From contig NZ_OX216966.1 in NCBI RefSeq assembly GCF_945605565.1, positions 3,402,001-3,466,000 on the forward strand: 64,000 bases of DNA. The letters run 5' to 3'. The first letter of the stretch is position 1. The number at the start of each line of letters is the position of its first letter. The notes below the pieces were generated by a model. That model had not been told where the DNA came from. It did not search any database and saw only the letters and a list, made by a program, of their open reading frames with translations. Below are positions 16,738 to 25,493 of this stretch, one piece after another. The translations under genes were made by a program, and so were the position numbers. The stretch is from Paenibacillus dendritiformis. GTDB taxonomy: Bacteria; Bacillota; Bacilli; Paenibacillales; Paenibacillaceae.

Positions 16738-17694
16738 CTAAATGAACTTATATTTGCGCAGCCACTGATCCAGGAGCCCGATGAACTCCGCGTCGATTGG
16801 ATCAGCGATCGATTTTTTATACTCTTTTACCAACCCTAGCATTGTATGGGGGGTGTCATATTTACGCAGAACATGATTCATCTGCGGCACGATATGCCAT
16901 TCGGCCTCGCCCTTGACGGATTCTGCGAACATTTTTGCGTGCTCCGGCGGGGCTTGAATGTCGTTCGATCCCGTGATGGCCAAGAGAGGGCAGGACACTT
17001 CCTTCATATACTCCGCAGGGTTCAGAGCGGCATGCTCCTGAAACCATTTGGCGCAAAATTTTGTACCTTTAAATTTGAATGTTGGCGTCGCGGAGGACAG
17101 AACTTGTTCCATAAAAGCAGCGTTTTGTTTTTTGGATTTTTCCGATATTTTTAGCAAACGAAACAGAAACCCCTTGATCCCTTTTACAGTCTCCAATTCT
17201 TGCAGCGCCTGTGCCGACTGACGCGGCATGGTGTCATGCACCAAATTATCGAAGGCGCCGGCGATCAGCATCAATCCCTGCACCGGCTGGCTCGCATGTA
17301 CGACGGGTGCGATTATCGCCCCTTCGCTATGTCCCAATATGACAATTCGATTCGGATCGACTTCTGGCCGGGACTGCAGGAAGCGAACGCAAGCTGTGCT
17401 GTCCTCCACCAGATCCCAGAAGCCGGTTTCATAAAAATTTCCCCCGCTTGCATGTGTGCCGCGCTTGTCGTAGCGCAGCGTTACCAACCCCATTTTTCCC
17501 AACGCGTCCGCCAGGTCTTTGTAAATATTCATGTTGAGACCGCTCCCGTTGCCGTTTCGATCACTTTCTCCCGTCCCGGAAATCAGTAAAATCGCGGGGG
17601 CAGGTTGAACCGTTCCACACGGCACCGACAACGTTCCTGCCAATGGAAAAGCGCTGTCGATCGTTACATCGATTTCAATACAATTTGCGTTCAT
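16738..17694 (-). CDS. Alpha/beta hydrolase (serine aminopeptidase S33-like)
   Basis: 318-residue soluble hydrolase with LLISGTGESDRNGN (oxyanion region), RYDKRGTHAS, nucleophile elbow GHSEGA, acid in AITGSNDIQAP and His in VPQMNHVLRKYD. This is the S33/Hydrolase_4 pattern; substrate unknown. It lies five bases downstream of an HTH regulator in one operon, so its level is probably set by that repressor. Confidence 0.87.
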   Translation of the reverse strand: MNANCIEIDVTIDSAFPLAGTLSVPCGTVQPAPAILLISGTGESDRNGNGSGLNMNIYKDLADALGKMGLVTLRYDKRGTHASGGNFYETGFWDLVEDSTACVRFLQSRPEVDPNRIVILGHSEGAIIAPVVHASQPVQGLMLIAGAFDNLVHDTMPRQSAQALQELETVKGIKGFLFRLLKISEKSKKQNAAFMEQVLSSATPTFKFKGTKFCAKWFQEHAALNPAEYMKEVSCPLLAITGSNDIQAPPEHAKMFAESVKGEAEWHIVPQMNHVLRKYDTPHTMLGLVKEYKKSIADPIDAEFIGLLDQWLRKYKFI

Positions 17695-17699
17695 GCCGT

Positions 17700-18251
17700 C
17701 TATTCTCCCTCGCTTTTATTGTCCGCTTCCGGAATGATGACGAGCGAAATCGTTCGGCGCCGTCTCCCCGGAGCGGGGCCGTGCTCCATTGCTTTTTGCA
17801 GCGCCTCCTGAAAAGGGGCTATCACTTCTTCGAATTCATCGTCACTCAAATACAGGGAGCATTGACGGTAACCGACGCCGTCTTGAGCCATATCGATATC
17901 GGGTTGTTCTAAATATTGAGAAAAATCATGGATCAGACTGGAAACGAACGTAGTGAAAAACCGCATATGGTCATCTTTTGTTATATTTTCAAGGTCGGCT
18001 TCCGTTATGTTCACTCCTTCCTGAGACAACGCGTATACTTTTTCCACCACGCCGCGAACCTGATACTGATCGACGACAATCAGCACCTCTGCTTCGGCTA
18101 ATTTGTGGAGATGACGATAGAGCGTAGCCTGTGGAACTTCGGGCAGCAGCTCGTGCAATTGCGAGGCGGTGGCCCGTTGTTGACGCATGACGTTCAGAAT
18201 GATCTTCATTCTTACCGGATGCAGGATCAAATCCGCTTTATTCTTTTTCAT
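17700..18251 (-). CDS. Winged-HTH transcriptional regulator (ArsR/PadR-like)
   Basis: 183-residue regulator: N-terminal winged helix (LHPVRMKIILNVMRQQRATASQLHELLPEVPQATLYRHLHKLAEAEVL), then a mixed alpha/beta C-terminal domain with an aromatic/acidic stretch. No metal-binding Cys cluster is visible. First gene of a two-gene operon with the S33-like hydrolase. The 276-bp gap upstream holds AT-rich promoter-like sequence, including GATAATATAG near 18310. Effector unknown. Confidence 0.85.
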   Translation of the reverse strand: MKKNKADLILHPVRMKIILNVMRQQRATASQLHELLPEVPQATLYRHLHKLAEAEVLIVVDQYQVRGVVEKVYALSQEGVNITEADLENITKDDHMRFFTTFVSSLIHDFSQYLEQPDIDMAQDGVGYRQCSLYLSDDEFEEVIAPFQEALQKAMEHGPAPGRRRRTISLVIIPEADNKSEGE

Positions 18252-18527
18252 ATGGATTACCGCCTATGATCAATTATTATCATTTTTGATTACATTCTCA
18301 ATTATGATAATATAGTTCGTCTTTATGGATGTCAAGGCTCCAGTATCCTTGGGTTGATAAATGGAGGAGGCAAGCAAGGTCGGCAAGCTGTTGATGAGAT
18401 GCGGGGCATGCTGAACAGAGGCTGGAAAAACAGTTGAAACTCCATTATGATCGAACGGTAAGCGAGTTCGGGGCCGTTACAAATGAGCAATTAGGACGAA
18501 AATGGCAGAGACAGGAGGGGCAGTTGC

Positions 18528-21500
18528 TTGGGCTTTCAACTGGATGATCAGATGATTCGACTGCTGTGCGGCCTGTTCTCCTATGAGGACGGGGAAGTCT
18601 TGTTCCATTCGCACAAAGTGAGGATAGCAAGGGAAAAGGAATCGGATACGCCGCGTTACGAAGCATCGATCGAAGAGGATGATCGCATCCTTCAGGTTAC
18701 CGTTGCGTTCCCGGATGGGGAAGAGATGAAGGCGGCATGCACTTGTCCGGCATTTCATCCCGAGGACCAATACTGCGAACATATTGCCGCCGCGCTGATG
18801 GCTATTCTCGATGGACAACTCGCGGACGAGGCGCCGGAGCGGGACCAGTACGGCAGGCTGAATGGAGCCGAGGATGCCGGGGAGCGGATTTTGAAGCTGT
18901 TCGACGAGAAGCCGCTTCGTCCAACCGAAGCCCGCCCTCTATTCGATCCAAGGGAAGTGCTTGATGTGGAATTCATATGCAAGCCCGTGCCCTGCAGGGA
19001 TGAGAAATACAGGTTCGGAGTAGAACTGAGAATCGGGCCGCGCCGGTTATACAAGGTTCAACATGTAGAGGAATTGCTCCGGCGAATCGAGCATCGCGAA
19101 GCGTGCAAGGTCTCCAGATATTTTACGTACGACCCGGAGCTCCACAGCTTCCGTCAACAAAATAATGCGATCCTCCAGCTTCTTATCCGGATGCTCGACA
19201 GTGACCTAAGGTATACAGAGGCAACACATGATTCCGAACGGTTGCTGGTCATTCATTCTTCCGCGTGGGAAGAGCTTCTTCCCTTGCTCGCCGCGGCTCC
19301 AGCAGTTAAGGTGATGCAAGGCGGCAGCAGCTTCGATGGAATCGTCGTCGCGGACGGACCGCTCCCGCTTCTCTTCGGCTTCGATCAGTCGCCGATGAGG
19401 GAGCAAGGGTACGAGCTGGACATAGCAGGTCTGGAACGGGTTATCCCGATGACGGCATATGGATGTGCGCTGTCCGAAGGGAAGCTGTGGAACCTTCCGC
19501 AGGAGCAGCTGAAGCGTCTCGCTGATCTGCAGCGGATCGTCGACGCAACCCATAGCAGCCGGATTGCGATTAAGCCGGAGCAAGCAGAGCCATTTATGGA
19601 GAAGGTCATCCCGGGCTTGATCAAGCTGGGCCAAGTCCGCATCAGCCAATCCGTCTCCGATCAAATGGTGCGCACGCCGCTTGTCGCCAAGCTGTACCTC
19701 GATCGGGTCAAGGATCGCCTCCTTGCCGGATTGGAGTTCCATTATGGCACGATGGTCATCAATCCGCTGGAGGGGAGAGGGCAGATGAGCGGCGAGGGCC
19801 GGATTCTGCTCCGGGACGGCGAGAAGGAGCGGCGGATTCTGGAGCTGCTGGAGCGCAATTCCTTCGTGAAGACGGAGGGCGGCTTTTTTCTGGCCGATGA
19901 AGAGCAGGAGTTCGACTTCCTCCATCATGTGATGCCTGAACTGGAGAAGCTTGTCCACGTATTCGCGACCACGGCGGTAAAGCTGAGGCTGTATCCCGGT
20001 TCTGTTCGCCCGGCCGTAAAGGTAGAGGTCGATGAGCGCACCGATTGGCTGGAGTTCCAGTTCGAGATGGACGGGATTCCGGAATCGGAGATACGCCGCA
20101 TTATCCAGTCTCTCGAAGAAAAACGCAAATACCATCGGCTTCCCAACGGCGCGCTGCTGCCGCTCGATCGCGCCGAGCTTCAAGAAATCATCGCCTTCCT
20201 TAATGATGCGGGCATACGGCAGGAGCATATTCAAGGAACGAGGCTGCGGCTGCCGGTTGCCCGCGGACTTCAATGGATGGATACGGTGCACACAGGAAAT
20301 GCGATCCGTTTCGGCAAAGGGTTCCGCAAGCTGTTGGAGCATCTGCGGAATCCCGACCATCTGGAATTCCCCATTCCCGCTTCGATTGCTCCGATTTTGC
20401 GCGAGTATCAGCAGTATGGGTTTCAATGGCTGAAGACACTTGCCCATTATCGCTTCGGCGGCATATTGGCGGATGAGATGGGATTGGGCAAGACGATACA
20501 GAGCATTGCCTTCGTGCTCTCTGTGCTGCCGGACATCCGGGAAGCCCGCATGCCGGCTCTTATTGTGTGCCCGGCCTCTCTGATGTACAACTGGCGCAAT
20601 GAGCTGAACCGATTCGCGCCCGAGCTTCGCGTCGCCATTGCGGATGGAAGCAAGGAAGAGAGAAGCTGCATCGTGCGCGATGCATCCCGCACCGATGTCA
20701 TCATCACCTCGTATCCTCTGCTGCGCCAGGATATCGGGCAGATTGCGGGAACGAGGTTCCATACGCTGATATTGGACGAGGCCCAGGCGTTCAAAAACTA
20801 TGCCACCCTGACGGCCCAAGCCGTTAAGGCGATTCAGGCCCGGCATCGCTTCGCTCTGACGGGAACTCCTGTGGAGAACCGGTTGGAGGAACTGTGGTCG
20901 ATCTGCGAAGTTATTTTTCCCGGCCTGTTCCCGGGGAGACGGGAATTCAACGAGCTCTCACGGGATGCCGTGGCGAGGAGGGTGCGCCCCTTCCTGCTGC
21001 GCCGAATGAAGTCCGACGTGCTGAAGGAACTGCCGGAGAAGATTGAATCCCTGCAAGCGTCGCAGCTGCTGCCGGAGCAGAAGAAGCTCTACGTCGCTTA
21101 TCTGGCGGAGCTGCGGCAGGAAACGGTGAAGCATCTGCGCACGGGAGGCTTCCGGAAGAACCGGATCAAAATATTGGCGGGCTTGACCCGGCTGCGCCAG
21201 CTCTGCTGCCATCCCGCCTTGTTTGTTGAAGGGTATGCCGGCAGCTCGGCGAAGTTCGAACAATTGCTGGACATGATAGCGGAGTTCCGGAGCGCAGGCA
21301 GGCGCATCCTTGTCTTCTCCCAATTCACGGAGATGCTCGGCCTGATCGCGCGGGAGCTGGGCAAACATGGCGTGCGGTATTTCTACCTGGACGGCCAGAC
21401 GCCTGCCCGCGAACGAGTCGAGCTCTGCGGCCGATTCAACCAGGGGGAGCGTGATCTGTTTCTTCTCTCGCTGAAGGCGGGAGGAACGGGATTGAACCTG

Positions 21501-21758
21501 ACCGGAGCGGACACGATCATTCTGTATGATCTGTGGTGGAATCCAGCGGTAGAGCAACAGGCAGCCGATCGGGCCCACCGGATAGGGCAGAAGAACGTCG
21601 TTCAAGTCATTCGTCTCGTGACGCAAGGCACGATTGAAGAGAAGATGCATGAGCTCCAGCAGAAAAAAATGAACTTGATTCAAGAAGTGCTTGAACCGAA
21701 TCAGGAAGGATTCTCCGCCATAACGGAGGAGGAAATCCGGGAGCTGCTTATGATTTGA
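18528..21758 (+). CDS. SNF2-family helicase with SWIM zinc finger
   Basis: 1076-residue DNA translocase of the bacterial RapA/SNF2 class. SWIM zinc finger near the N-terminus: Cys71, Cys73, Cys83, His85 (CTCPAF...YCEH). After a bacterial SNF2-associated middle region come the ATPase motifs: Walker A DEMGLGKT (649-656), DEAQ box (750-753), TGTPVENR, and the C-terminal lobe with VFSQFTEML, KAGGTGLNLTGAD and DRAHRIGQ. TTG start at 18528 follows AGGAGGGG by eight bases. Such proteins act in repair, transcription recycling or phage defence; nothing adjacent settles which. Confidence 0.93.
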   Translation: MGFQLDDQMIRLLCGLFSYEDGEVLFHSHKVRIAREKESDTPRYEASIEEDDRILQVTVAFPDGEEMKAACTCPAFHPEDQYCEHIAAALMAILDGQLADEAPERDQYGRLNGAEDAGERILKLFDEKPLRPTEARPLFDPREVLDVEFICKPVPCRDEKYRFGVELRIGPRRLYKVQHVEELLRRIEHREACKVSRYFTYDPELHSFRQQNNAILQLLIRMLDSDLRYTEATHDSERLLVIHSSAWEELLPLLAAAPAVKVMQGGSSFDGIVVADGPLPLLFGFDQSPMREQGYELDIAGLERVIPMTAYGCALSEGKLWNLPQEQLKRLADLQRIVDATHSSRIAIKPEQAEPFMEKVIPGLIKLGQVRISQSVSDQMVRTPLVAKLYLDRVKDRLLAGLEFHYGTMVINPLEGRGQMSGEGRILLRDGEKERRILELLERNSFVKTEGGFFLADEEQEFDFLHHVMPELEKLVHVFATTAVKLRLYPGSVRPAVKVEVDERTDWLEFQFEMDGIPESEIRRIIQSLEEKRKYHRLPNGALLPLDRAELQEIIAFLNDAGIRQEHIQGTRLRLPVARGLQWMDTVHTGNAIRFGKGFRKLLEHLRNPDHLEFPIPASIAPILREYQQYGFQWLKTLAHYRFGGILADEMGLGKTIQSIAFVLSVLPDIREARMPALIVCPASLMYNWRNELNRFAPELRVAIADGSKEERSCIVRDASRTDVIITSYPLLRQDIGQIAGTRFHTLILDEAQAFKNYATLTAQAVKAIQARHRFALTGTPVENRLEELWSICEVIFPGLFPGRREFNELSRDAVARRVRPFLLRRMKSDVLKELPEKIESLQASQLLPEQKKLYVAYLAELRQETVKHLRTGGFRKNRIKILAGLTRLRQLCCHPALFVEGYAGSSAKFEQLLDMIAEFRSAGRRILVFSQFTEMLGLIARELGKHGVRYFYLDGQTPARERVELCGRFNQGERDLFLLSLKAGGTGLNLTGADTIILYDLWWNPAVEQQAADRAHRIGQKNVVQVIRLVTQGTIEEKMHELQQKKMNLIQEVLEPNQEGFSAITEEEIRELLMI

Positions 21759-21847
21759 TGCGTCCAAGCAGAGTAAGGATATATGGCATCCTGACAAGAC
21801 GAAAAACAAATGATAAGCTGGAACAAATGGATCAAGGAAGGTGGACT

Positions 21848-22006
21848 ATGCTTAATGAAGGCTATTTCGTTGGCTGGGGGACGTTGGCTCTGATCAACGC
21901 CGGATTGGCTCAGGGGAAGAACCGAAGCGGCTTGAACTGGTTCTTGCTGTCTTTGCTGCTTGGCCCGATCGCTACCTTATGCATCGTGCTGTCGGATAAA
22001 AAGTAA
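21848..22006 (+). CDS. Small membrane protein, 52 residues
   Basis: MLNEGYFVGWGTLALINAGL opens a 52-residue chain with two hydrophobic stretches (GWGTLALINAGLA and WFLLSLLLGPIATLCIVL) around a polar AQGKNRSGLN turn, so a membrane hairpin is likely. ATG 21848 is preceded by GGAAGGTGG. The frame extends to 21755 but without a ribosome site. GLNWFLLSLLLGP motifs occur in uncharacterised small Bacillota membrane proteins. Function unknown. Confidence 0.6.
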   Translation: MLNEGYFVGWGTLALINAGLAQGKNRSGLNWFLLSLLLGPIATLCIVLSDKK

Positions 22007-22064
22007 TTATGATTCATCCGGGCCGCAGAGGGAGCGTATTCATCCGTTTCGATCACATTTGCTA

Positions 22065-22094
22065 TTGAATTCCAGATGGATCCTGCGATACAAT
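22065..22094 (+). promoter_or_regulatory. Sigma-A promoter of the vat leader
   Basis: TTGAAT (22065-22070), 18-bp spacer, TACAAT (22089-22094). It would start a leader of about 255 nt before the acetyltransferase. Confidence 0.6.
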
Positions 22095-22106
22095 AGAGGC
22101 AATATA

Positions 22107-22296
22107 ATGAGAGGGTGAGCGAAAGCCAATGATCTACTAATCCTATCCGCCGCAGAATGAAGAATGCGAAGTGCTATGGATAGGATCGGTCTGGGCTTTT
22201 GCCTCCATACGGGACGAGAACGACTCTGCTTATGAAGCAGAGCTTGTCTTTGTGCATGCCAACCTCCTATCCGATGATCGGATCAGGAGGTTTTTT
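22107..22296 (+). promoter_or_regulatory. Attenuator leader with short ORF and competing hairpins
   Basis: A short frame ATG ATC TAC TAA (22129-22140) follows GAGGGTGA; an alternative ATG AGA GGG TGA lies at 22107. TCCTATCC (22141-22148), just past the stop, can pair with GGATAGGA (22178-22185). The same GGATAGGA can instead pair with TCCTATCC (22265-22272) inside the terminator stem. A further hairpin CTCTGCTT / AAGCAGAG is at 22224-22242. This is the architecture of ribosome-mediated transcription attenuation, as known for erm, vmlR and Listeria lmo0919. Confidence 0.65.
22261..22296 (+). terminator. Leader terminator of the attenuator
   Basis: AACCTCCT with inner ATCCG pairs with CGGAT and AGGAGGTT, followed by TTTTTT, 61 bases before the acetyltransferase start. 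Confidence 0.85.
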
Positions 22297-22356
22297 GATG
22301 TGAACCTCCTCTTTCCGGCGCATGACAAGTTGAATCGCTGAAAGGATGATGCGAAG

Positions 22357-22998
22357 ATGACAGGACCGAATCCGCAAGACAAATATCCGATCCCCGGAAA
22401 TAACAACGTGCAGTTCATCCGTAACGTCATTACGATGCCCAACATCGTCGCAGGGGAATATTCGTATTATGATGCCATGAACGGAGAATCGTTCGAGGAG
22501 CAAGTGCTGTACCACTATGAAGCGATCGGGACCAAGCTGATCATCGGAAAATTTTGCTCTATCGCCCCGGAGGCCCGGTTTATTATGGGCGGGGGCAATC
22601 ATCGCATGGACGGCTCCACCTATCCGTTCAATATCTTCGGCCACGGGTGGGAGATCCATGCGCCGTCATTGGAGCAGCTTCCGCTCAAAGGCGACACGGT
22701 CGTCGGCAACGATGTCTGGATCGGCCGGCGCGCGACCATTATGCCTGGCGTCACGATAGGGGACGGCGCGATCATCGGCGCCGAAGCGGTAGTCGTCCGG
22801 GATGTGGAGCCTTATACGATTGTCGGCGGCAATCCTGCCCGGGAGATTCGGCGTCGCTTCTCGCCCGAGGTGATTGCGGAGCTGCTTGAGATTCGATGGT
22901 GGGATTGCGGCATCGAGCTTATTAACCGGTATATCGGGGCGATTGTGAGCGGAGATATGGCTCAGTTGCGCGAGATGAAGCGGCAATCCGGGGCGTGA
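22357..22998 (+). CDS. Vat-type streptogramin A O-acetyltransferase
   Basis: 213-residue left-handed beta-helix acetyltransferase of the Vat/xenobiotic class, which acetylates the hydroxyl of streptogramin A drugs such as virginiamycin M using acetyl-CoA. Hexapeptide repeats run from IGKFCSIAPEARFIMGG through VVGNDVWIGRRATIMPGVTIGDGAIIGAEAVV; the catalytic His falls at residue 82 in GGGNHRMDG, the same number as in VatD. The motif YPFNIFG follows, then the C-terminal helix IRWWDCGIELIN. It is preceded by an attenuator, which supports drug-inducible expression. Chromosomal Vat homologues are known in Paenibacillus-like soil bacteria; activity on a given drug is inference. Confidence 0.92.
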   Translation: MTGPNPQDKYPIPGNNNVQFIRNVITMPNIVAGEYSYYDAMNGESFEEQVLYHYEAIGTKLIIGKFCSIAPEARFIMGGGNHRMDGSTYPFNIFGHGWEIHAPSLEQLPLKGDTVVGNDVWIGRRATIMPGVTIGDGAIIGAEAVVVRDVEPYTIVGGNPAREIRRRFSPEVIAELLEIRWWDCGIELINRYIGAIVSGDMAQLREMKRQSGA

Positions 22999-23084
22999 TG
23001 CCGGCGGCGAATCATGGCCGACATCAAGCAGGACATCGGGAACGGCCTATTACGTCGGCGCCGCTGTCCTTATTTTCGGGAACT

Positions 23085-23122
23085 GGTACGACATTTTATG
23101 TCGTACCAACCGTTTTATAATG
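23085..23122 (+). promoter_or_regulatory. Promoter with perfect 11-bp inverted repeat over -35
   Basis: TGGTACGACAT (23085-23095) and ATGTCGTACCA (23099-23109) form a perfect dyad with a three-base centre. TATAAT follows at 23117-23122, so the right half-site overlies the -35 position and the 17-bp spacer. The half-site TGGTACGAC resembles GntR/FadR-type operators. A repressor site is likely; its owner is not identified. Confidence 0.6.
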
Positions 23123-23173
23123 GGGGTGCATCACCAATCATAACAGGATATATGAAATGAGGTTGCATCAAAG

Positions 23174-23377
23174 ATGGCAAAAACAAAGCGCGGCAAAGTG
23201 TTATGGAAGCTGCCTTCCCGGGGCCGGGGCACGTGCCCGATGTGCAAAAGCACACGCATCAAGCTTTTCTACGCTGTGACGAATACGGACGGCCATACCT
23301 ATCAAGTGTGCAAGTACTGCCGGAATGCGCCGCAGTCCAAGATTGATATGATTTCCGGCCAACCCGGCGTGTCATAG
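23174..23377 (+). CDS. Small zinc-ribbon protein
   Basis: 67 residues with two CxxC pairs, CPMC and CKYC, 27 residues apart, forming a zinc ribbon behind a basic N-terminus (MAKTKRGKVLWKLPSRGRG). This composition suits an RNA- or ribosome-associated protein. AATGAGG lies upstream of the ATG. No named family recognised. It has its own promoter with a large palindrome and its own terminator, so it is a tightly controlled single-gene unit. Confidence 0.7.
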   Translation: MAKTKRGKVLWKLPSRGRGTCPMCKSTRIKLFYAVTNTDGHTYQVCKYCRNAPQSKIDMISGQPGVS

Positions 23378-23390
23378 CGTACGGAGCAGG

Positions 23391-23428
23391 ACACCCGCTT
23401 CCTCGGACTTAGGAAGCGGGTGTTGTCA
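23391..23428 (+). terminator. Terminator of the zinc-ribbon gene
   Basis: ACACCCGCTTCCT / AGGAAGCGGGTGT perfect 13-bp stem followed by TGTC. Confidence 0.7.
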
Positions 23429-23522
23429 TGAAGCGCAGGGTTGCGCCAGGCTGAGCGAGAATGTTGTAATGAAGAAGCCGGGCTCAAGCCGCGGCAGCGG
23501 ACGGAAGGAAGGGGCGGAGAAT

Positions 23523-24431
23523 ATGAGCAGTATGCACCGGATTCAATGGTTCGATCAGCAGATCAGGGCAGGGCTCTACCCGAACAGCAGCAGGCTGGCG
23601 GAGCGGTTCGAAATCTCGAGGCGGCAGGCGCAGCGGGATATCGAGTATCTGGAAGTCTCGCTCCGCGCTCCTCTGCTGTATGTGGCCAAGCACCGGGGCT
23701 ATGTTTATGAGGATAAGGCGTATATGCTGCCGCTGCTGTACATTACGGAAGAAGAACAGGACGTGTTGAGATTCCTGGCTCATCGGTACCGTCAATATAA
23801 CTATGAGAACGCGGCTGTCGTGCAGCGCATTGCCCATGTGCTGGAGCGCTTCGCCGGGCCGCCGGAGGAGGTTGGGGAGCATCGCCTGCCGATCTTCTCC
23901 GCTCATCCGCAGCGGATGCAGCATTGGCAGCTGCTGTCCCATGCGATCCGGGAGCGGCGCATTGTTCAGATCCGCTACCGTGAAGGCGGCCAAGAAGCGG
24001 AACTGCCGATCCGGCCGCTTCATTTTACTTCAAATTATAATTCGGACTATATTACGGCATATTGCGAACGGTCATGCAGAAAGCGCGCCTTCCGGCTGGA
24101 CGGCATTCTCCATATGCAGGTGACGGCAGAGAAATTCGATCTGGACGCGATAGAACGCACGGAGTGGGAAGACGCGCCGCTCCCCCAGAGAAAGCCCTAT
24201 CTGGCCCGCATCGAGACGGGACGTCCGCTGTATGGGGAGTCGTGGCACGGTTACCCGATTCGCCCCGTGCATGATTGTATTTACGAAATCGAGTTCTATG
24301 ACCCGGACTCCTTCATGCAGCATCTGCTCGTGGCGGAGTGGGAGCGGCTGCTGTCCCCGAAATGGCTGCAGGCGAAGCTGCGGGATCGATGCGGGCGCAT
24401 CGCCGCCCGGTTGGAGGAACAAGGGCAGTAA
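23523..24431 (+). CDS. WYL-domain transcriptional regulator
   Basis: 302-residue regulator: N-terminal HTH_11 winged helix (NSSRLAERFEISRRQAQRDIEYL), WYL domain (HAIRERRIVQIRYREGGQEAELPIRPLHFTSNYNSDYITAYCERSC) and a C-terminal WCX-like part. Start at ATG 23523 is set by GGAAGGGG; an upstream ATG at 23469 has no site. WYL proteins sense nucleic-acid or nucleotide ligands and often control defence or repair genes. Two paralogous BtrH-like genes follow on the same strand with a 47-bp gap, so it is likely their regulator. Confidence 0.85.
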   Translation: MSSMHRIQWFDQQIRAGLYPNSSRLAERFEISRRQAQRDIEYLEVSLRAPLLYVAKHRGYVYEDKAYMLPLLYITEEEQDVLRFLAHRYRQYNYENAAVVQRIAHVLERFAGPPEEVGEHRLPIFSAHPQRMQHWQLLSHAIRERRIVQIRYREGGQEAELPIRPLHFTSNYNSDYITAYCERSCRKRAFRLDGILHMQVTAEKFDLDAIERTEWEDAPLPQRKPYLARIETGRPLYGESWHGYPIRPVHDCIYEIEFYDPDSFMQHLLVAEWERLLSPKWLQAKLRDRCGRIAARLEEQGQ

Positions 24432-24478
24432 GCTGTGGAAGGGGAAGGAAGCCGATGCATCGGCAAGGGAGGGATACG

Positions 24479-25477
24479 GTGTCAAGTATCTATTTGGAGC
24501 AAATTCGGATGAAGCGGGAATCGAAGTCGTTCACCGACAGCCTATACGCGATATTGACGGCGGCCAACGGGTTCGCCGGACCGAAATATTTGCTCTCCGG
24601 ACTCAGCGGGATGGCGTTCAAGTTCTCTGTGCATGAGAAGCTGCTGCCCCTGTCGGTTACGGCCTATGGGCAGTGGGGGAGCGAGCATTATCCGGCGATA
24701 GACAACCTGGGTGTTTTTACGATAAGTGATGGAGGCAGAACGAGGCATCCTTCGTTCCGCTATTACCAGCAGGATGCCGTCCAATGGGTGAAGGAGAGTC
24801 TGGATCAGGGGCGGGGCGTCATCTATTGGATCCCGGAATTCGGCGTCATCCACGGCTATGACGATGAAGATCGGGTCTTCTACATACAGGACGGTTGGTC
24901 TGAGGACAGTCAAATCCTGCTCTATGACAACTTCGGATTGAACGTCACCCCGTTCTGGCACTGTCAGGTGGTGGGAGAGCAGGTGGCGGTGGACCGCTCG
25001 AAGCAGGTGCTGGAATCGCTGCGGCTAGCCGTCCAGGAGTGGGACACCCCATACAAGACGCTGCCGTCCACCGAGATTGGTTCCGGTGAGCTGGCTTATG
25101 ATTTTCTCATTCGCGGCTTGGGGCACGGGGATTATGACGAATACGGCGCCGTCTATATTATCGACTCGTATATTCAATCCCGGCGCGAGATACGCTCCTA
25201 CCTGCATGACGAAGGCGGGAGCTTGCCCGGCTTGGGCGAGGCCGTTCCCATCTATGACCGGCTCATCTCTGTTCTGGCGGATGCGTCGGAATGCATCGCC
25301 GTGCAGGGCGGAGCGAGACGAGTCGAGCGGAAGCGGCTTGCGTCCCTGCAGCATGCGATCGCCGCAGCGAAGAAGCTGGACGGGGAAGCGATTGAGCTGT
25401 TCCGCGAACTGTCGGGACAATATCCGGATCCGAAAAGGGAGACGATCCCGCGATGGGGATTCCATATCCCAAGATGA
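24479..25477 (+). CDS. BtrH-like protein A (papain-like fold, Cys absent)
   Basis: 332 residues. Resembles the N-terminal domain of butirosin BtrH, a papain-like acyltransferase/peptidase fold, with the conserved TAYGQWGSEHYP and GVIHGYDDEDRVFYIQDGW segments, plus an alpha-helical C-terminal half. His125 (VIHGYDD) sits at the usual catalytic-His position, but the N-terminal segment NGFAGPKYLLSG has no Cys. GTG 24479 is chosen because GGGAGGG lies five bases upstream and the product then aligns with its paralogue from residue 1; ATG 24455 is the alternative. Function unknown; it is the first of a tandem pair under a WYL regulator. Confidence 0.65.
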   Translation: MSSIYLEQIRMKRESKSFTDSLYAILTAANGFAGPKYLLSGLSGMAFKFSVHEKLLPLSVTAYGQWGSEHYPAIDNLGVFTISDGGRTRHPSFRYYQQDAVQWVKESLDQGRGVIYWIPEFGVIHGYDDEDRVFYIQDGWSEDSQILLYDNFGLNVTPFWHCQVVGEQVAVDRSKQVLESLRLAVQEWDTPYKTLPSTEIGSGELAYDFLIRGLGHGDYDEYGAVYIIDSYIQSRREIRSYLHDEGGSLPGLGEAVPIYDRLISVLADASECIAVQGGARRVERKRLASLQHAIAAAKKLDGEAIELFRELSGQYPDPKRETIPRWGFHIPR

Positions 25478-25493
25478 AGGAGGGGGAGGAAGG

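Noticed and set aside
16526..16741. 71-codon frame after the GNAT gene
   Set aside because: No ribosome site; Trp/Cys-rich composition. The other frame (16531-16641) is more protein-like but lacks a start.
19206..20846. 546-codon minus-strand frame inside the SNF2 helicase
   Set aside because: Shadow of the helicase; composition not protein-like.
22107..22160. T-box leader before the Vat gene
   Set aside because: No AGGGTGGNACCGCG T-box sequence or specifier stem; the structure fits a short-ORF attenuator better.
24338..24478. Upstream extension of BtrH-like protein A inside the WYL gene
   Set aside because: The GTG at 24479 has the best ribosome site and gives N-terminal alignment with the paralogue.
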